Shown piece after piece: positions 1-13,393 of a stretch of 64,000 nucleotides of DNA; within the stretch, counting starts at the first letter, position 1; the number at the start of each line of letters is the position of its first letter. A model generated the notes under the pieces. The model ran no database searches, was not told where the DNA came from, and worked only from the letters and a program-made list of their open reading frames with translations. The stretch is from Phyllostachys edulis (Eukaryota; Streptophyta; Magnoliopsida; Poales; Poaceae): the NCBI GenBank assembly GCA_036346405.1, contig CM070562.1, positions 109,568,999 to 109,632,998 on the forward strand, written 5' to 3'. The position numbers were made by a program, and so were the translations under genes.

Positions 1-84
1 AGATCACTACATGACTTCTATTGTATGCGTTTATATTACCAGTACAATACCGCATAATACTAGTCTCAACTCACAACTATACGG

Positions 85-228
85 CTCTACGACAGCACGG
101 CCGTAGCTGCCTGGCATGGAGGCGTACACCTCAGTGTAGTCGCGCGCCACCAGCCCCCGCCGCTCGCGCCGCCGGAACCGCTCGTAGCACTCCTCGTCGT
201 CCAAGTCCACAAACCGCATCCCCTGACA
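85..228 (-). pseudogene. SDS: Second SDS-cyclin fragment, start of the cyclin box region
   Basis: The minus strand encodes RFVDLDDEECYERFRRRERR and then GLVARDYTEVYASMPGSYGR plus AVVE. In SDS cyclins this charged stretch lies just ahead of the cyclin box. Similarity stops after AVVE at about 85, where the family would continue with a cyclin-box exon. So SDS sequence flanks the UXS fragments on both sides: either UXS DNA was inserted in an already captured SDS exon, or pieces were captured in turn. About 30 codons of SDS between the two fragments appear to be missing. Confidence 0.65.
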
Positions 229-369
229 CAAGCATTCCCACCGAACGGTCCAATCAGATCAAACACCCCCACTAATATTTGGAACGGTTAGATTAAAGTT
301 AAGCCTTTAAAAAAAAGATTAAAGTTAAACATATGTTAGAATAATCACAAAAACAGAGATCCTGCACAC

Positions 370-461
370 CTTGACAGGGTTGTGCTTGTAGAAGATTGGT
401 GAAGCAGGGCAAGCAAGGTGATAGATTTGATCAACCTCCACAAGCAGCGGTTGGGTGACAT
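370..461 (-). pseudogene. UXS: UDP-xylose synthase exon 3 fragment
   Basis: After the acceptor TTTCAG the minus strand encodes DVTQPLLVEVDQIYHLACPA and then SPIFYKHNPVK, ending at a GTGTGC donor. This continues the UXS fold in the right order and phase with exon 2 (the split Asp codon is restored by splicing). The catalytic Tyr-x-x-x-Lys region lies in later exons, which are not present in this window; the next piece on this strand is cyclin sequence again. Confidence 0.85.
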
Positions 462-1016
462 CTGAAATGAAGCAAAAATAAAATTATAGCATAACTCATG
501 CACAAGAATATACCTTTGAAAGCGGAACATTGAGGGAAGTGATTTTAAATACATGTTATTCCGTAAGTACATTAAACAATTAAGATGAACACAATAACTG
601 TCCAATTGGTACGTTTTAATGGTTGAACTAAACATCTGGTCTCACAATATGTCATGGGTGTACTTTTATTTGGAACAGAAGTTCAATAGAAAGTCCCATA
701 CACACACCCATAGTCAAATGATATATTAAGACGTATTAAACTACAAAGGCTTCAATGACCAGTTCAGAAAAATTTAATATCCATTCAACAGATAGCTCAG
801 GACATGTTTTTGGACAAGCATTGATTATATGCCAAGACAAATCATGGTGCTTTGTTCGTCGTTGACTAACCAGGGTCTATAATTTTCAGGAACCTTTGAA
901 AGAGAAGACTCAAAGGCTGTCAATTTCATGTAACCATAACAAAATAGTTTGTGGCTATGTAGAAATGAGCTGTATTGAGAATTTACTAGATGATGCCTTA
1001 AGAATGTAGTTATTAC

Positions 1017-1104
1017 CATGACGGATGAGCTCAAATCTTGGGTGGCCAATCCACTTCTTCAGGTTGTCTTTCGAACCAGTGAAAAAGTTATCAGCAACAA
1101 TGAC
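1017..1104 (-). pseudogene. UXS: UDP-xylose synthase exon 2 fragment
   Basis: The minus strand encodes VIVADNFFTGSKDNLKKWIG and then HPRFELIRH, the second part of the Rossmann fold in cytosolic plant UXS. It is preceded by CAG (acceptor) and ends CATG before GTAATA (donor). The exon is 88 bp with no stop, and joins exon 1 in phase 0. Introns either side are AT-rich and keep natural order with exons 1 and 3, so this is a genomic copy and not a processed one. Confidence 0.85.
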
Positions 1105-1767
1105 CTGAGCCGAAAAGAACACACGGTCAGAGGTGTCAACATTTTCTCAACAAAAAGGTCTGTAATACAGATCCACATAGTACATTACTCAATTATACAA
1201 AATCTAGTGAAACCCAAAGCATGTAAACAACACTACACGAGACAGCTCTCAACCCTTAGCATGGCACTCTGCATAATTCGAAAACTTTCTTAGGTACCTT
1301 AGAACAAATAACTTGCAGCAAAATGTCTAAAGCATTGCTACTGGATCTCTGTGACCTCTCACATTCTCAAACAGATCCAAGTTAAGCTCAAGACTCTGAA
1401 TGAAGTGCCCGCAGCGAGATCTCTAAAGCATTGTCGTTGGATCTCTGTGATCTCTCGTATTCGGGAAAAAACTCTCTCAGGTACTCCAGACTCAAGCAAA
1501 GCTTCCAGCTTAAGCTCTACACAGCAATGCCCCACACCATGCAAGACTTAACACAAAAGCTTGCACCTCAGAGATCTGGCACAAAGTAGCTCCACTCACA
1601 ACGTCCCTTTCGCACAGATCTAGACCCCCTGACTGTATCACTAAGATCTAGCTACTCCCCCTCACGACGGAATCATGGAGTTGATCTCGCTCACCGACGC
1701 AGGTCAATATCGCGAACCGCAACAAGCAAATAACGCAATGATCGATACCACGGGATCTCGTCCGTAC

Positions 1768-1861
1768 CTCGTGCTTCTCGTTCTCCATGAGCTTGTCGAT
1801 GAGGTGCGAGCCGATGAATCCAGCTCCGCTAGTGACCAGGATCCGCAGGTTCGCCTGCGCC
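1768..1861 (-). pseudogene. UXS: UDP-xylose synthase (UDP-glucuronate decarboxylase) exon 1 fragment
   Basis: The minus strand encodes ANLRILVTSGAGFIGSHLID followed by KLMENEKHE. This is the NAD-binding Rossmann start of the short-chain dehydrogenase-type enzyme that makes UDP-xylose from UDP-glucuronate for cell-wall xylan. The usual glycine motif GGAGFIG reads SGAGFIG, so its first glycine is lost. The exon ends in GAG followed by a GTACGG splice donor, and intron-like sequence follows down to exon 2. The 5' side is fused directly to the cyclin fragment, in a different frame from either form of the cyclin reading, so no clean fusion protein results. Confidence 0.85.
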
Positions 1862-2276
1862 AGTGGGGGAGGGCTCGGCGGCGGCGTCGTCGTCAGATGA
1901 GGAGGAGTCGAGCAGGGGGGGTGAGGGAGTACTCGGCGCAGCGGCAGGGACCACTGAGCACCTCCTCCTCGGGCTCCGACAGCGTCAGCTCCTCGCGGGC
2001 GGAGGAGTACTCGGTCGCCTCGGCCTCGTCGGCGAGCTGCTCGGGGCAGGCTAGGTTGGAGCCGAGGCACGACGACTCGGAGATCTCGACCTCCGCGGCG
2101 CGCGCCCTCGCGCCGCCGATCACCTCGGAGCACTCGGAGGCCGCAGGCCGCGCCTTGTCCTCGTCCTGGCGCCGAGGCCTCTTCTCCGGGCACTGCGCTG
2201 CGGTGAGGGAGGTGGCGGAGGTGGCGGAGATGACCTCGCTGTGGAAGGAGGAGGAGGCCGACGTGGACGGCTCCAT
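1862..2276 (-). pseudogene. SDS: N-terminal fragment of a SOLO DANCERS (SDS)-type meiotic cyclin
   Basis: From the ATG at 2276 the minus strand encodes MEPSTSASSSF, then an acidic region with EISESSCLGSN and LACPEQLADE. I recognise this pattern from the N-terminal half of plant SDS cyclins, which in that family act in meiotic prophase recombination. The reading frame shifts in a run of seven G at 1915-1921 (plus strand). After the shift the residues LLDSSSSDDDAAAEPSPT still look like SDS. At about 1860 the sequence changes without any spacer into a UDP-xylose synthase exon. The cyclin box, which would give kinase binding, is absent here. GC-rich 5' leader sequence of the same gene seems to extend to about 2405. 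It is a captured, broken fragment. Confidence 0.7.
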
Positions 2277-2621
2277 TAGGGCGGCGGACGGGAGGAGGCG
2301 GACGGGATTTGGGAGCCAGGAGGAGGGGCGAGGGCTTGTGGCGGCTGCATTGTGCGGGAGCGGGAGGGGAGAGGGCGACTGCGGGACAGCGGGAGGGTGG
2401 CGGAGCTAGGGTTTCTTTGGGCCCACCTGTCAGTGTGGGTTGACGGGTAAACTGGCGTGGTGGGTACGGGTGGAGCTTACCCATGCCCGCGCCTATTTAC
2501 CCGATGGGCAGAGAATTACCCCTATTTCTATACCCATGGGTAAAGAAAGGCCCTCATACCCAGCTCCATTAGGGTATTTACCCGCGGGTACGCGGGTAAT
2601 CGGGCACAATTGCCATCCCTA

Positions 2622-3245
2622 ATCGTGGTTGCTAAACCAACCACTCGAGTCGATCTATTCTTGGCAACATCTCTGCGACCTTCTACTGGCGAACTTCCAA
2701 GGCACATACAATCGCCCGGGGAAGGAGGACGACTTGCACCGGATGAGACAAAACGACCACGAGACCTTGCGCCAATTCATCAAGCGCTTTAGTCGATTCG
2801 TAATTCAATTCCTAAATTTCGACTCATTTGTCATCGTGGCTTTCAAGCAAGGAGTCCGTAGTAGAAGGATAACGAAGATATCGCTTAAATCCTCCCACCA
2901 TCGTTGTTCGAGCTCTTTGAGATGGTCGATCGATATGCGATCGCTTCGAGGCGCCGAGCGAACAACACAATCGATCAAGAAGGTAATATCTCTCGAGAAC
3001 CAGGCGAAGTTGGTAAGAAGAAGGATAAGAAAGCAAAAAAATCCAAGAACAAGGTGAAGGGTCAAAAACCCCAAACCAGTGATCCCAAGGAGGTCTTGGC
3101 TGTAAACGATAAAGAGCCACGAACCTCCAAGCCATACTCCGACCAAGGCAAAGGTAAGCGCCCTGATCGGAAGAACGACAAGCCCAGGTGGTGTCCTTCC
3201 CATAAAAAGGAAGGACACGACCTTCGCAACTGCCGAGTCTTTTAA
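2622..3245 (+). pseudogene. gag: Gypsy gag, 5'-truncated by the hAT insertion and frameshifted
   Basis: The open frame from 2626 reads WLLNQPLESIYSWQHL, then ANFQGTYNRPGKEDDL and ETLRQFIKRFSRF, the typical plant gypsy retrotransposon gag core that builds the particle. The frame shifts near 2870-2905 and continues in another frame with MFELFEMVDRYAIA, a lysine-rich linker, and WCPSHKKEGHDLRNC. The last is the degenerate zinc-knuckle type seen in Tat-like gags. A TAA after RVF at about 3243 and a TAG at about 3355 break the link to protease. The N-terminal part of gag lies on the far side of the inserted hAT-like element. Confidence 0.8.
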
Positions 3246-4138
3246 CGAAAGCTCGAGGACTACTACAACGGCAAAGGACCACTTCCCACTCTCGAGCAGG
3301 TAGGACAAACAAGTGGCCCTAAGTCGTCAGATGATGATGAGGAGATGTCGTTCTAGGATCCGCAACATACCGTCAAGCACATCTACGGGGGATCATCGGC
3401 ATACGAATCAAAGCGACAGCTTAAGGCTGCCGAACGAGAGGTAAACTCCATAGATCCTCCTCTCGTCAATAACTTACCGAAGTGGTCGGAAGTCACCATC
3501 TCCTTCGAGAAAGGTGATTGCCCGACCCCTTCGACTCGATCAGGTCGATATCCGATCGTGGTCGAACCCACCATCAACAATTGTCGGGTCAATCGAGTTT
3601 TAGTTGATGGTGGCAGTTCTTTAAACATCTTATTTACAAATGCCCTGGACGCAATGCAAGTACCCAGGACTAAGGTAAGACCGGTACGATACTCTTTTCG
3701 TGGGATTGTACCGGGGTCTTCGGCCAAACCTATTGGTCAAGTTTCTCTTCCTTTAACATTTGGTTCACCAAGTAATTTCAGGACAGAGAAAGTCTCCTTT
3801 GATGTGGTCGATTTCGATACGGCATATAACGCCATACTCGGACGACCAACTTTGTCAAAATTCTTAATGGCTACTCATTACGGGTATCAATGTCTTAAGA
3901 TGCAAGGTCCCAAAGGAGTGATCACAATTCATTGTGACAAGAAGATGACGCATATCTGCGACCGTCGATCCCTCGAGATGGTTGGCCTAATACCAACTCG
4001 AGAAGAAAGTCAGCCTTCGACTAGCAAGTCGAAGCCTAAAGCTGCACCAAAGCCGAACGATCAGGTCAAAGAGGTTCCTCTGGACGCAGAGGAGCCCTCG
4101 AAGACTGTTCGCATTGGGGATACTTCCGACCCCAAATA
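3246..4138 (+). pseudogene. Gypsy aspartic protease region
   Basis: The main open part (3558-4138) contains NRVLVDGGSSLNILF, the catalytic loop of a retropepsin-type aspartic protease with active-site Asp at about 3606. YNAILGRPTLSKF follows, the second conserved motif of this family. The protease would cut the gag-pol polyprotein. Readable linker sequence joins it to gag except for the stop at 3355. It ends in a TAG after TSDPK where family members read through into reverse transcriptase, so the polyprotein frame is broken here too. Confidence 0.8.
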
Positions 4139-5543
4139 GGAAGACACTCTCATCACCTTTCTCCGAGCTAACGCAGATGTCTTCGCGTGGCAAACATCCG
4201 ACATGCCCGGAGTCTCCAGGGAGGTGATCGAGCACATGCTAGCTTTACGGCCTGACAAAGTACCCGTAAAACAAAAATTACGGATTTTTGCCCCTGATCG
4301 ACGAGATGCTATTAAGTCAGAATTGGACAAGCTACTTAAAGCAGGCTTTATAAGAGAAGTCGACCACCCAGAGTGGTTGGCTAACCCTGTCATGGTTAGG
4401 AAGTCAAACGGCAATTGGCGTATGTGCGTAGACTTCACTGATCTTAATAAAGCTTGTCTAAAAGATGATTTTCCTTTACCTCGTATCGATTAGTTGGTTG
4501 ATTCAACTGCAGGTTGTGAAATGTTAAGTTTTTTCGACGCATATTCTGGCTACCACCAGATCAATATGTGTCTAGACGATGAAGAAAAGACCGCATTCAT
4601 TACACCATTTGGTATATTTTGCTATGTCAAAGTGCCATTTGGTCTAAAAAATGCTGGTGCTTCTTTTCAACGCTTGATGCAATCGACTTTTTCATCTCAA
4701 CTAAGCCGAAATCTGGAGGCCTATGTTGATGATCTAGTCGTAAAAAGCATTAAGAAAGTTAATCATATCACTGACCTACAAGAAACGTTCGACAACCTCA
4801 GAAAGCACTGCTTAAAACTTAATCCCGAGAAGTGTGTGTTCGGAATCTCTTCAGGGAAGTTGCTTGGATTCCTAGTATCTATACGGGGAATCGAAGCAAA
4901 TCCCGAAAAGATAAAGGCCATTCTCCAAATGCGCCCTCCAACCACAAAAAAGGAAGTCCAGAAACTCACTGGGTGCATGGCGGCTTTAAGTCGTTTCATC
5001 GCACGGTTGGGAGAAAAAGGGTTGCCTTTCTTTAAACTTCTAAGGAAACATGAAGGTTTTGAGTGGTCGAGCGAGGCAAACGCTGCCTTTGAGGATGTTA
5101 AGAGGTATCTTACGAGTGCTCCTGTTTTGGTTTCTCCAAGACCAGAAAAGACGCTCTTAATTTACCTAGCTGCCACGCCACAGGCAGTAAGCGCAGTACT
5201 GGTCGTAGAACGTGAAAACGTACAACGACCGGTTTACTACGTCAGTGAAGTTTTACACGAGCCTAAGGATTGTTACCCTCAGATTCAAAAACTTCTGTAT
5301 GCCCTCCTCATGTCTTCGAGGAAATTGCGGCATTATTTTCAGGCGCACAAAATAGTTGTACCGTCTGAGTTTCCCTTGGGAGCAATCCTCCATAATAGGG
5401 AAACAGCGGGACGCATGGCAAAATGGTCAGTCAAACTTGGGGAGTTCGACCTCTATTTCATATCCCGAACGGCCATCAAATCCCAGATCTTGGCAGACTT
5501 TATCGCCGAGTGGACAAATCCTGAACCTGTTCAGGATCCCTAG
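4139..5543 (+). pseudogene. pol: Gypsy reverse transcriptase and first RNase H region
   Basis: Readable domains are the fingers (RMCVDFTDLNKAC), palm (FFDAYSGYHQI), the catalytic AYVDDLVVKS, and the connection segment (KLTGCMAALSRFI). A degenerate first RNase H follows (LLIYLAATPQAVSAVL to ILADFIAEW). The polymerase would copy element RNA into DNA in the particle. A TAG at 4491-4493 replaces the glutamine expected after FPLPRID, a single transition. The frame otherwise stays open for about 350 codons (4494-5543) up to a TAG after EPVQDP. Confidence 0.9.
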
Positions 5544-5756
5544 TACGATTCCCACGACCAGTGGACGATGTACTTTAACGGGTCACTTACTTTAAGTGGC
5601 TCGGGGGCTGGGGTGGTCCTGATATCTCCTACCGGAGAGACCTTAAAGTATGCCATACAATTAAACTTTCAGGCCACTAACAACGTGGTAGAATACGAAG
5701 GTTTGCTAGTCGGTATACGAGTCGCGAAGCACTCTCGATTCGCCGACTACTCGTGA
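5544..5756 (+). pseudogene. Second (archaeal-type) RNase H domain, truncated
   Basis: WTMYFNGSLTLSGSGAGVVL and NNVVEYEGLLVGI match the start of the extra RNase H found in Tat-like elements. The first catalytic Asp, normally in YFDGS, reads Asn here (YFNGS), so metal binding should be lost. The frame then stops at 5756, and about 160 bp up to integrase are scrambled. The presence of two RNase H regions supports the Tat assignment; this copy would not be functional. Confidence 0.75.
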
Positions 5757-5918
5757 GGAGACCTCAACTAGTCGTGAATCAAGTCGGGAAGAGTACTAAG
5801 GTTCTAACTCGACAATGTCTCGGTACTTATCGGAGGTGCGAAACTAGAAAAGATTTTTTTGGTTTCGAGGCACAATTCATCCCTCGAAGGATAATTTCCT
5901 CATGATCACTTTGCACGA

Positions 5919-7275
5919 ATGGCTTCTTCCCGATCTGTAGTACCAAAAGGAGTCTTCTTGGAACAACTCCAGAAGCCGTCCCTGGTCGAAGAACCAGAGA
6001 CACCTCCTATTGAGACAGCCTCTCTCGAATACGAGGATACCTGGATGGCTCCCATCTACGAGTATCTTCAGAAGGGCTCTATACCCGAAGACGATCCCGA
6101 GGCAGATCGTTTATCCCGAAAAACCAAAATGTATACTTTGGTTGAAGAAGTCCTCTATAAACGAGGAACTCAAGGGGTACTCATGCGATGTATTCCGCAG
6201 AGCGAAGGACTAACACTCCTTCACGACATACACGGTGGCATCTGTGGGACTCATGCTTCCTACAGAACGCTGGTCGGTAAGGCCTTTCGACAAGGTTTCT
6301 CTTGCCAACAAATTTGCACGATGCTAAAGAGTTGGTAAAAAGTGTGTCCAATGCCGCTTCAAGCAGCAAATACACCAACCAGCTCAAGCATTGCAAACAA
6401 TACCTCTATCTTGGCCTTTTGCGACCTGGGGTCTCGATATCCTAGGACCGTTCCCCAAAGCTTCAGGAGGTTTCGAGTTCCTTTTTGTGGCTATTGATAC
6501 GTTCACAAAATGGATCGGGTTTAACTCAGAATTCAGGATAACAACGGAAGCAGCAAAACAGTTCATAATGAGATGCATAATTACTCGATTTGGAGTTCCA
6601 AGTCGGATAATTACAGATAATGGTAAACAATTTTCGAGCGCAAAATTTCTGGAATTTTGCGACGAGTTGGGTACCAAAGTATGTTATGCTTCTGTTGCAC
6701 ATCCTCAAAGCAATGGGGCAGTCGAACGTGCAAACGGCCAAATAATGCGAGGAATTAAAACCAGAATCTTCGACCAGCTCCTCAAGCGCTCGGGGGCTTG
6801 GGTACAAGAACTACCCTCCATATTATGGGCTGTTCGTACGACTACTAGCCGGGCAACAGGTGAAACCCCATTTTTTCTAGTCTTTGGAGCCGAAGCCATG
6901 CTTCCTCCAGAACTAAAGATACGGTCAAGACGAGTCGAAACTTTCAATGACTCCAACCAAGAACAACTTCGAGCGGATGACATTAATCTACTCGAAGAAA
7001 GGAGAAACCAGGCCTTAATCCGTTCAGCAGTCTACCAACAAGCCCTGCGTCGATACTACGATCGTAAGGTCCAACCTCGCAGTCTTACTGTGGGTGACTT
7101 GGTATTGAGGCTCTGCCAATCCAAGTCTAATCGGAATAAACTTTCTCCCAAGTGGGAAGGTCCTTACACAGTGGTCGAAGTCACCCGGCCAGGTTCAGTA
7201 CGACTAGCAATGGAAGACGGCCAGGTTCTCTCGAATTCTTGGAACATCGACCAGTTACGCAAGTTTTATGTGTAA
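5919..7275 (+). pseudogene. int: Gypsy integrase with one break between zinc finger and core
   Basis: The N-terminal zinc-binding part reads HDIHGGICGTHASYR (about 6219-6263). Its Cys pair is reached only after a frame change near 6330-6345, where a TAA stops the first frame. The second frame (6391-7275) holds the full catalytic core: GLDILGPFPKASGGF (first Asp), IITDNGKQFSS (second Asp) and HPQSNGAVERANG (Glu). It ends with the gypsy GPY/F-type tail KWEGPYTVVEV and stops at 7273-7275. Integrase would insert the DNA copy into the genome. No chromodomain follows, as expected for Tat-like elements. Confidence 0.85.
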
Positions 7276-7484
7276 CCAACCATTCAGACAATAAAGCCTC
7301 AGGTTCTCTCTACCTCTATTGTCTTACTTTATGAGTAGTGCTTTCATAATCTTTCGACTGCATTCCATACACCAAGTTTTCTTTACACTGGTCGAAAGGC
7401 AGATAACATCATCTAGTCGAAGTCTCTCCTCTCTGCACGTGGTCTTGCCCACTAAAAGGAGCTTCCTAATATCAAGTCGTTACT
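7276..7484 (+). other. Gypsy 3' internal region up to the CACTA insertion
   Basis: No gene is seen. A motif (about 7391-7470: CTGGTCGAAAGG ... CTCTGCACGTGGTCTTGCCC) recurs at about 16042-16125 and 16250-16330. So this stretch and the sequence beyond the CACTA/MULE block belong to one element. Confidence 0.7.
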
Positions 7485-7739
7485 CACTACACCATGACAT
7501 AGTATTAAGGGCAATAATCTACCAGGAAAAAATAGGATGAGTGGCAAAACATGTGCCGGGAATATTCAAGAGAATAAGGGTCACATTATCTGCCGGCAAT
7601 AATTATTATTTAGAACAATTTATCTGCCGGCAATAATTATTGTATTAGCTACAATACATCTGCCCTTAAAAAGTTAATTAGGTCATTATATCTCGCCGAA
7701 TAATATTTGGCAAACCATTCATGAAGATGAAATTAATTG

Positions 7740-8275
7740 GACGATAGGCGCACAAGAGGCCTCTCTCCACCTTATCCCCTCAAAAACGCGTCCTGCCGCT
7801 CCATCCTCCCCGCTCCTCCCGCCGCCCTCTCGGCGCCACCCCTCCCGGCGCCCCCCCCCGCCCCACTCGGCGCCACCCCTCCCGGTGCCCCTCCTCACGC
7901 CCACGCTCCACCCCTCCCGGCCTTGAACCCTAATCCCCAAATTCCCTCCCGACCGCCCTCTCTCCCAGCCCTCCTCCTTTCATCCTTTGCTTCATCTCTC
8001 TAATCTTCCCGATGCTTCTTGCTCTGGCAGTAGCTCTCCATGGCGCCTCCTTCTCGGCCTCCGACCTCGCCTCGGCTTCTGCCCGCCTCACTGCCTGCCT
8101 CGAGTTCAGCCCATGCCGCCATGGCCTGCCGCCTGCCACCTCACCTCTGTCCCCCGTCCTTCTCTCGGCGATCGCCTCCTCCCGCCAATCGCGCCTCCCA
8201 TCCCGTGAGTCCTCCTTGGCCACCGCCTCCTCCCAGGTCAATCAGCGCCTCCGTCCCCTGGTCAAAGTATGATCT
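7740..8275 (+). pseudogene. GC-rich captured 5' leader and first exon of an unrecognised gene
   Basis: Composition changes sharply to C-rich, as in grass 5' UTRs and first exons, then back to AT-rich intron-like sequence after about 8275. An ORF from 8012 (MLLALAVALHGASFSA ...) runs to a possible donor near AAAGTATG at 8266-8273, but several overlapping frames are also open because of the base composition. I do not recognise the product. It could be the leader of the same gene as the MDP1-like exon downstream or an independent capture. Confidence 0.35.
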
Positions 8276-9007
8276 AGTTCTTGTTCCTAATATGTTGATC
8301 TGTCTCATGAACCGATGCTTCTAGTTCCCGATGTTAAACTTTGTAGATCTAGTACTACTACATGCTAATAATAGTGGTTGAGATTTCGTCTTGATTTGTG
8401 GTAATCGCCGATACCTATTTTTTGTGTGGTGCAAGTGATTTAATGCGGTTGTGATTTATGTCAGATTTGGTAATCGATAGATACAACAACATGAAATCGA
8501 TCTGAGGCCATTCTTCTTGGGTTCCAACATTATCTGGTCATGCTGGGAACAACCGTTATCATACCGATTGCACTCGCTTCCTAATTCAATAGCTGCTCCA
8601 GAGGTACTCCACCCCATGTTAAATCACCAAGTAAGCCCCCGTCCGCCCCATGTTCGTCGCCCATGTAAGCCCCCCGTCTAGCCATGATTTTCGTGTAGGT
8701 CGCCCTTTACTTTCTATGCTTTCAGCCGTGCTTTCCTCGATGCACCAAAATTCAGCAAAGATCTTGTTAGCGAAGTTTGGATATGTACATGCGAAGTCTG
8801 TTACAGAGAGCTAGTGTGCTAATTGCGCAGATGGAGGGCTTTGCTTGTCGAGTACATTGTGAATGCACATGTTATATAGAAATGGTTTCCATTAATTTGA
8901 TTGGACGCAAAAGAATTAAATTCACAAGCTAATTAGATCATTAGAAGCAAATCAAAATCACAAGCTAATTAGAAGCAAATTCAAGGATGTGTGAAGTAGG
9001 AGGCAAG

Positions 9008-9108
9008 ATGGGCGACGAGCGTGAGGATATGAGGCGCTGCAGATTCTGGCCTCTTCCAGTGCTCCCCGCCTCGTTGTCTTCGACCTCGACTACACCCTCT
9101 CGCCCTTC
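9008..9108 (+). pseudogene. First-exon fragment of an MDP1-type HAD phosphatase
   Basis: ATG at 9008 encodes MGDERED; after a one-base frame change the text reads EALQILASSSAPRLVVFDLD then YTLSPF. The DLDYT signature is the HAD-family catalytic motif, in which the first Asp is the nucleophile. MGDER... with LVVFDLDYTL is how plant magnesium-dependent phosphatase 1-like proteins begin (usually DLDYTLWPF, so Trp is replaced by Ser here). Only about 33 codons are present, and unrelated sequence follows at 9109. The frameshift and truncation make it a captured, dead fragment inside the CACTA element. Confidence 0.7.
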
Positions 9109-12367
<3,259 letters not shown>

Positions 12368-12577
12368 TTTTTCGTTGATATAAGGTATGGATTTGCAATT
12401 GATGGACCGTTTTTGGCCCTTTTGATATCAACATCTCGTTTGGATGCTGTGTTGGCTATGGCTGTGTGTGCTAATACAGCTACCTATGCTTTGCACAATT
12501 CTTATTTCAACTGGTGTACTCTTTTTTCTTTTTTGGCTTGTTCAATTTTTTTGGCGGGTCTACTTGTTAAAGCGTAA
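12368..12577 (+). other. Possible captured exon encoding a hydrophobic C-terminus
   Basis: The frame is open from 12368 to a TAA at 12575-12577 and gives FFVDIRYGFAIDGPFLALLI, then STSRLDAVLAMAVCANTATY and a second hydrophobic run (FNWCTLFSFLACSIFLAGLL) ending VKA. Two membrane-like segments and a natural-looking stop inside an otherwise stop-rich region suggest coding origin. The T-rich base composition could also give this by chance. I do not recognise the family. The flanking sequence 12290-12360 is open in another frame and could be part of the same gene. Confidence 0.3.
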
Positions 12578-13268
12578 TAGATGAAACATGTGATTACTGG
12601 ATTGTACTGTAATGATATTTGTAGATATTGCATATATTGAATCGATGTAAGCTATGGTATGGCTTGTAATAAGTAAAATTAGACAATAATGTCTGTCACT
12701 AACAAAACTCAAGGTGTAAAGCTGCATTATACAAGTGATGTGCAAGATGTTGGACATTGATCAAATCAAATAGTGAATAGATCTTAGAAGTTCTTGCAGA
12801 CAAAGGGAGGTGGACAAAGCTACCTTCATAAGCCGACCTTTACAAATCATGCAAGTACAAGAAGTTCTTGCAGACAATAGATCTTAGAAAGGACTTCTTT
12901 TTTAGCCACTCATACCATATCATGAGAAGTCTCCAGAAGAATTTCAATGATCCACAGATCGGATAGCTATTGTTGGAAGTGGTTACATTGGTTAGAAGGG
13001 GCCGAGCTGTCAGTCGGCAAAGAATGGTTACTTTGGCCTCATCGATTGACTACACAACATCCAACTCCTCACTCAAGTTGCTATTACCTCTTGTAAGTTG
13101 ACAACATAACTTCTTTTTGTACTAATGATTTTTGTCAAGACTTGCAATTCATCTGTTTGGGCTCTACAATTGCTCTGCTTTAGATGTTGTCTTTTTAAGT
13201 GCATTACAAGGTTTAGGCACTTTTTAGCTTTCACTATATTAATAAACTAATTTATTACTAACCTGCAG

Positions 13269-13393
13269 GATCTACTTAATGGGTCAATCAGCAGGAGCAC
13301 ATATCGCATCATGCGCTCTCTTGGAGCAAGCGGTTAAAGAATCTAGAGGAGAGCGTATTTCTTTAAGTGTTACTCAAATAAAAGCATATTTTG
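13269..13393 (+). pseudogene. Single exon of an isoprenylcysteine alpha-carbonyl methylesterase (ICME)-like gene
   Basis: Between CTGCAG (acceptor) and GTATGT (donor) a 125-bp exon reads IYLMGQSAGAHIASCALLEQ, then AVKESRGERISLSVTQIKAY and F. GQSAG is the nucleophile elbow of an alpha/beta hydrolase. IYLMGQSAGAH and the following SCAL..QA.KESRGE are typical of plant ICME proteins, which demethylate prenylated proteins at membranes. Intact splice sites and intron flanks show capture at the DNA level. Other ICME exons were not found, so this is a one-exon cargo of the CACTA element. Confidence 0.8.

Larger units (their letters stand above)
1..2621. mobile_element. Right part of a non-autonomous hAT-like element carrying host gene fragments
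   Basis: The right edge is the sequence whose minus strand begins TAGGGATGGCAATTGTGCCC (2602-2621), followed inward by repeated GGGTA/TACCC motifs (2440-2600). That is the usual look of plant hAT termini. To its right gypsy gag coding sequence begins abruptly at 2622, so the element interrupts that gag. The left end is outside the window, so neither the TIR pair nor the 8-bp duplication can be confirmed (candidate right copy 2622-2629). No transposase is seen. The interior holds fragments of two unrelated host genes, all on the minus strand and with introns retained, so they were captured as DNA. A Helitron or Mutator origin for the cargo cannot be excluded without the left end. Confidence 0.55.

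Noticed and set aside
1675..2409. 244-codon plus-strand ORF
   Set aside because: It is the shadow of the SDS/UXS fragments on the opposite strand, where similarity and splice sites lie.
2805..3312. Minus-strand ORFs of 162-167 codons with membrane-like segments
   Set aside because: Shadows of the gypsy gag coding sequence on the plus strand.
12957..12992. DRIAIVGSGYIG, like a dihydrolipoyl dehydrogenase NAD-binding loop
   Set aside because: Only 12 residues, followed by a stop and no further similarity; too short to claim a third captured enzyme.
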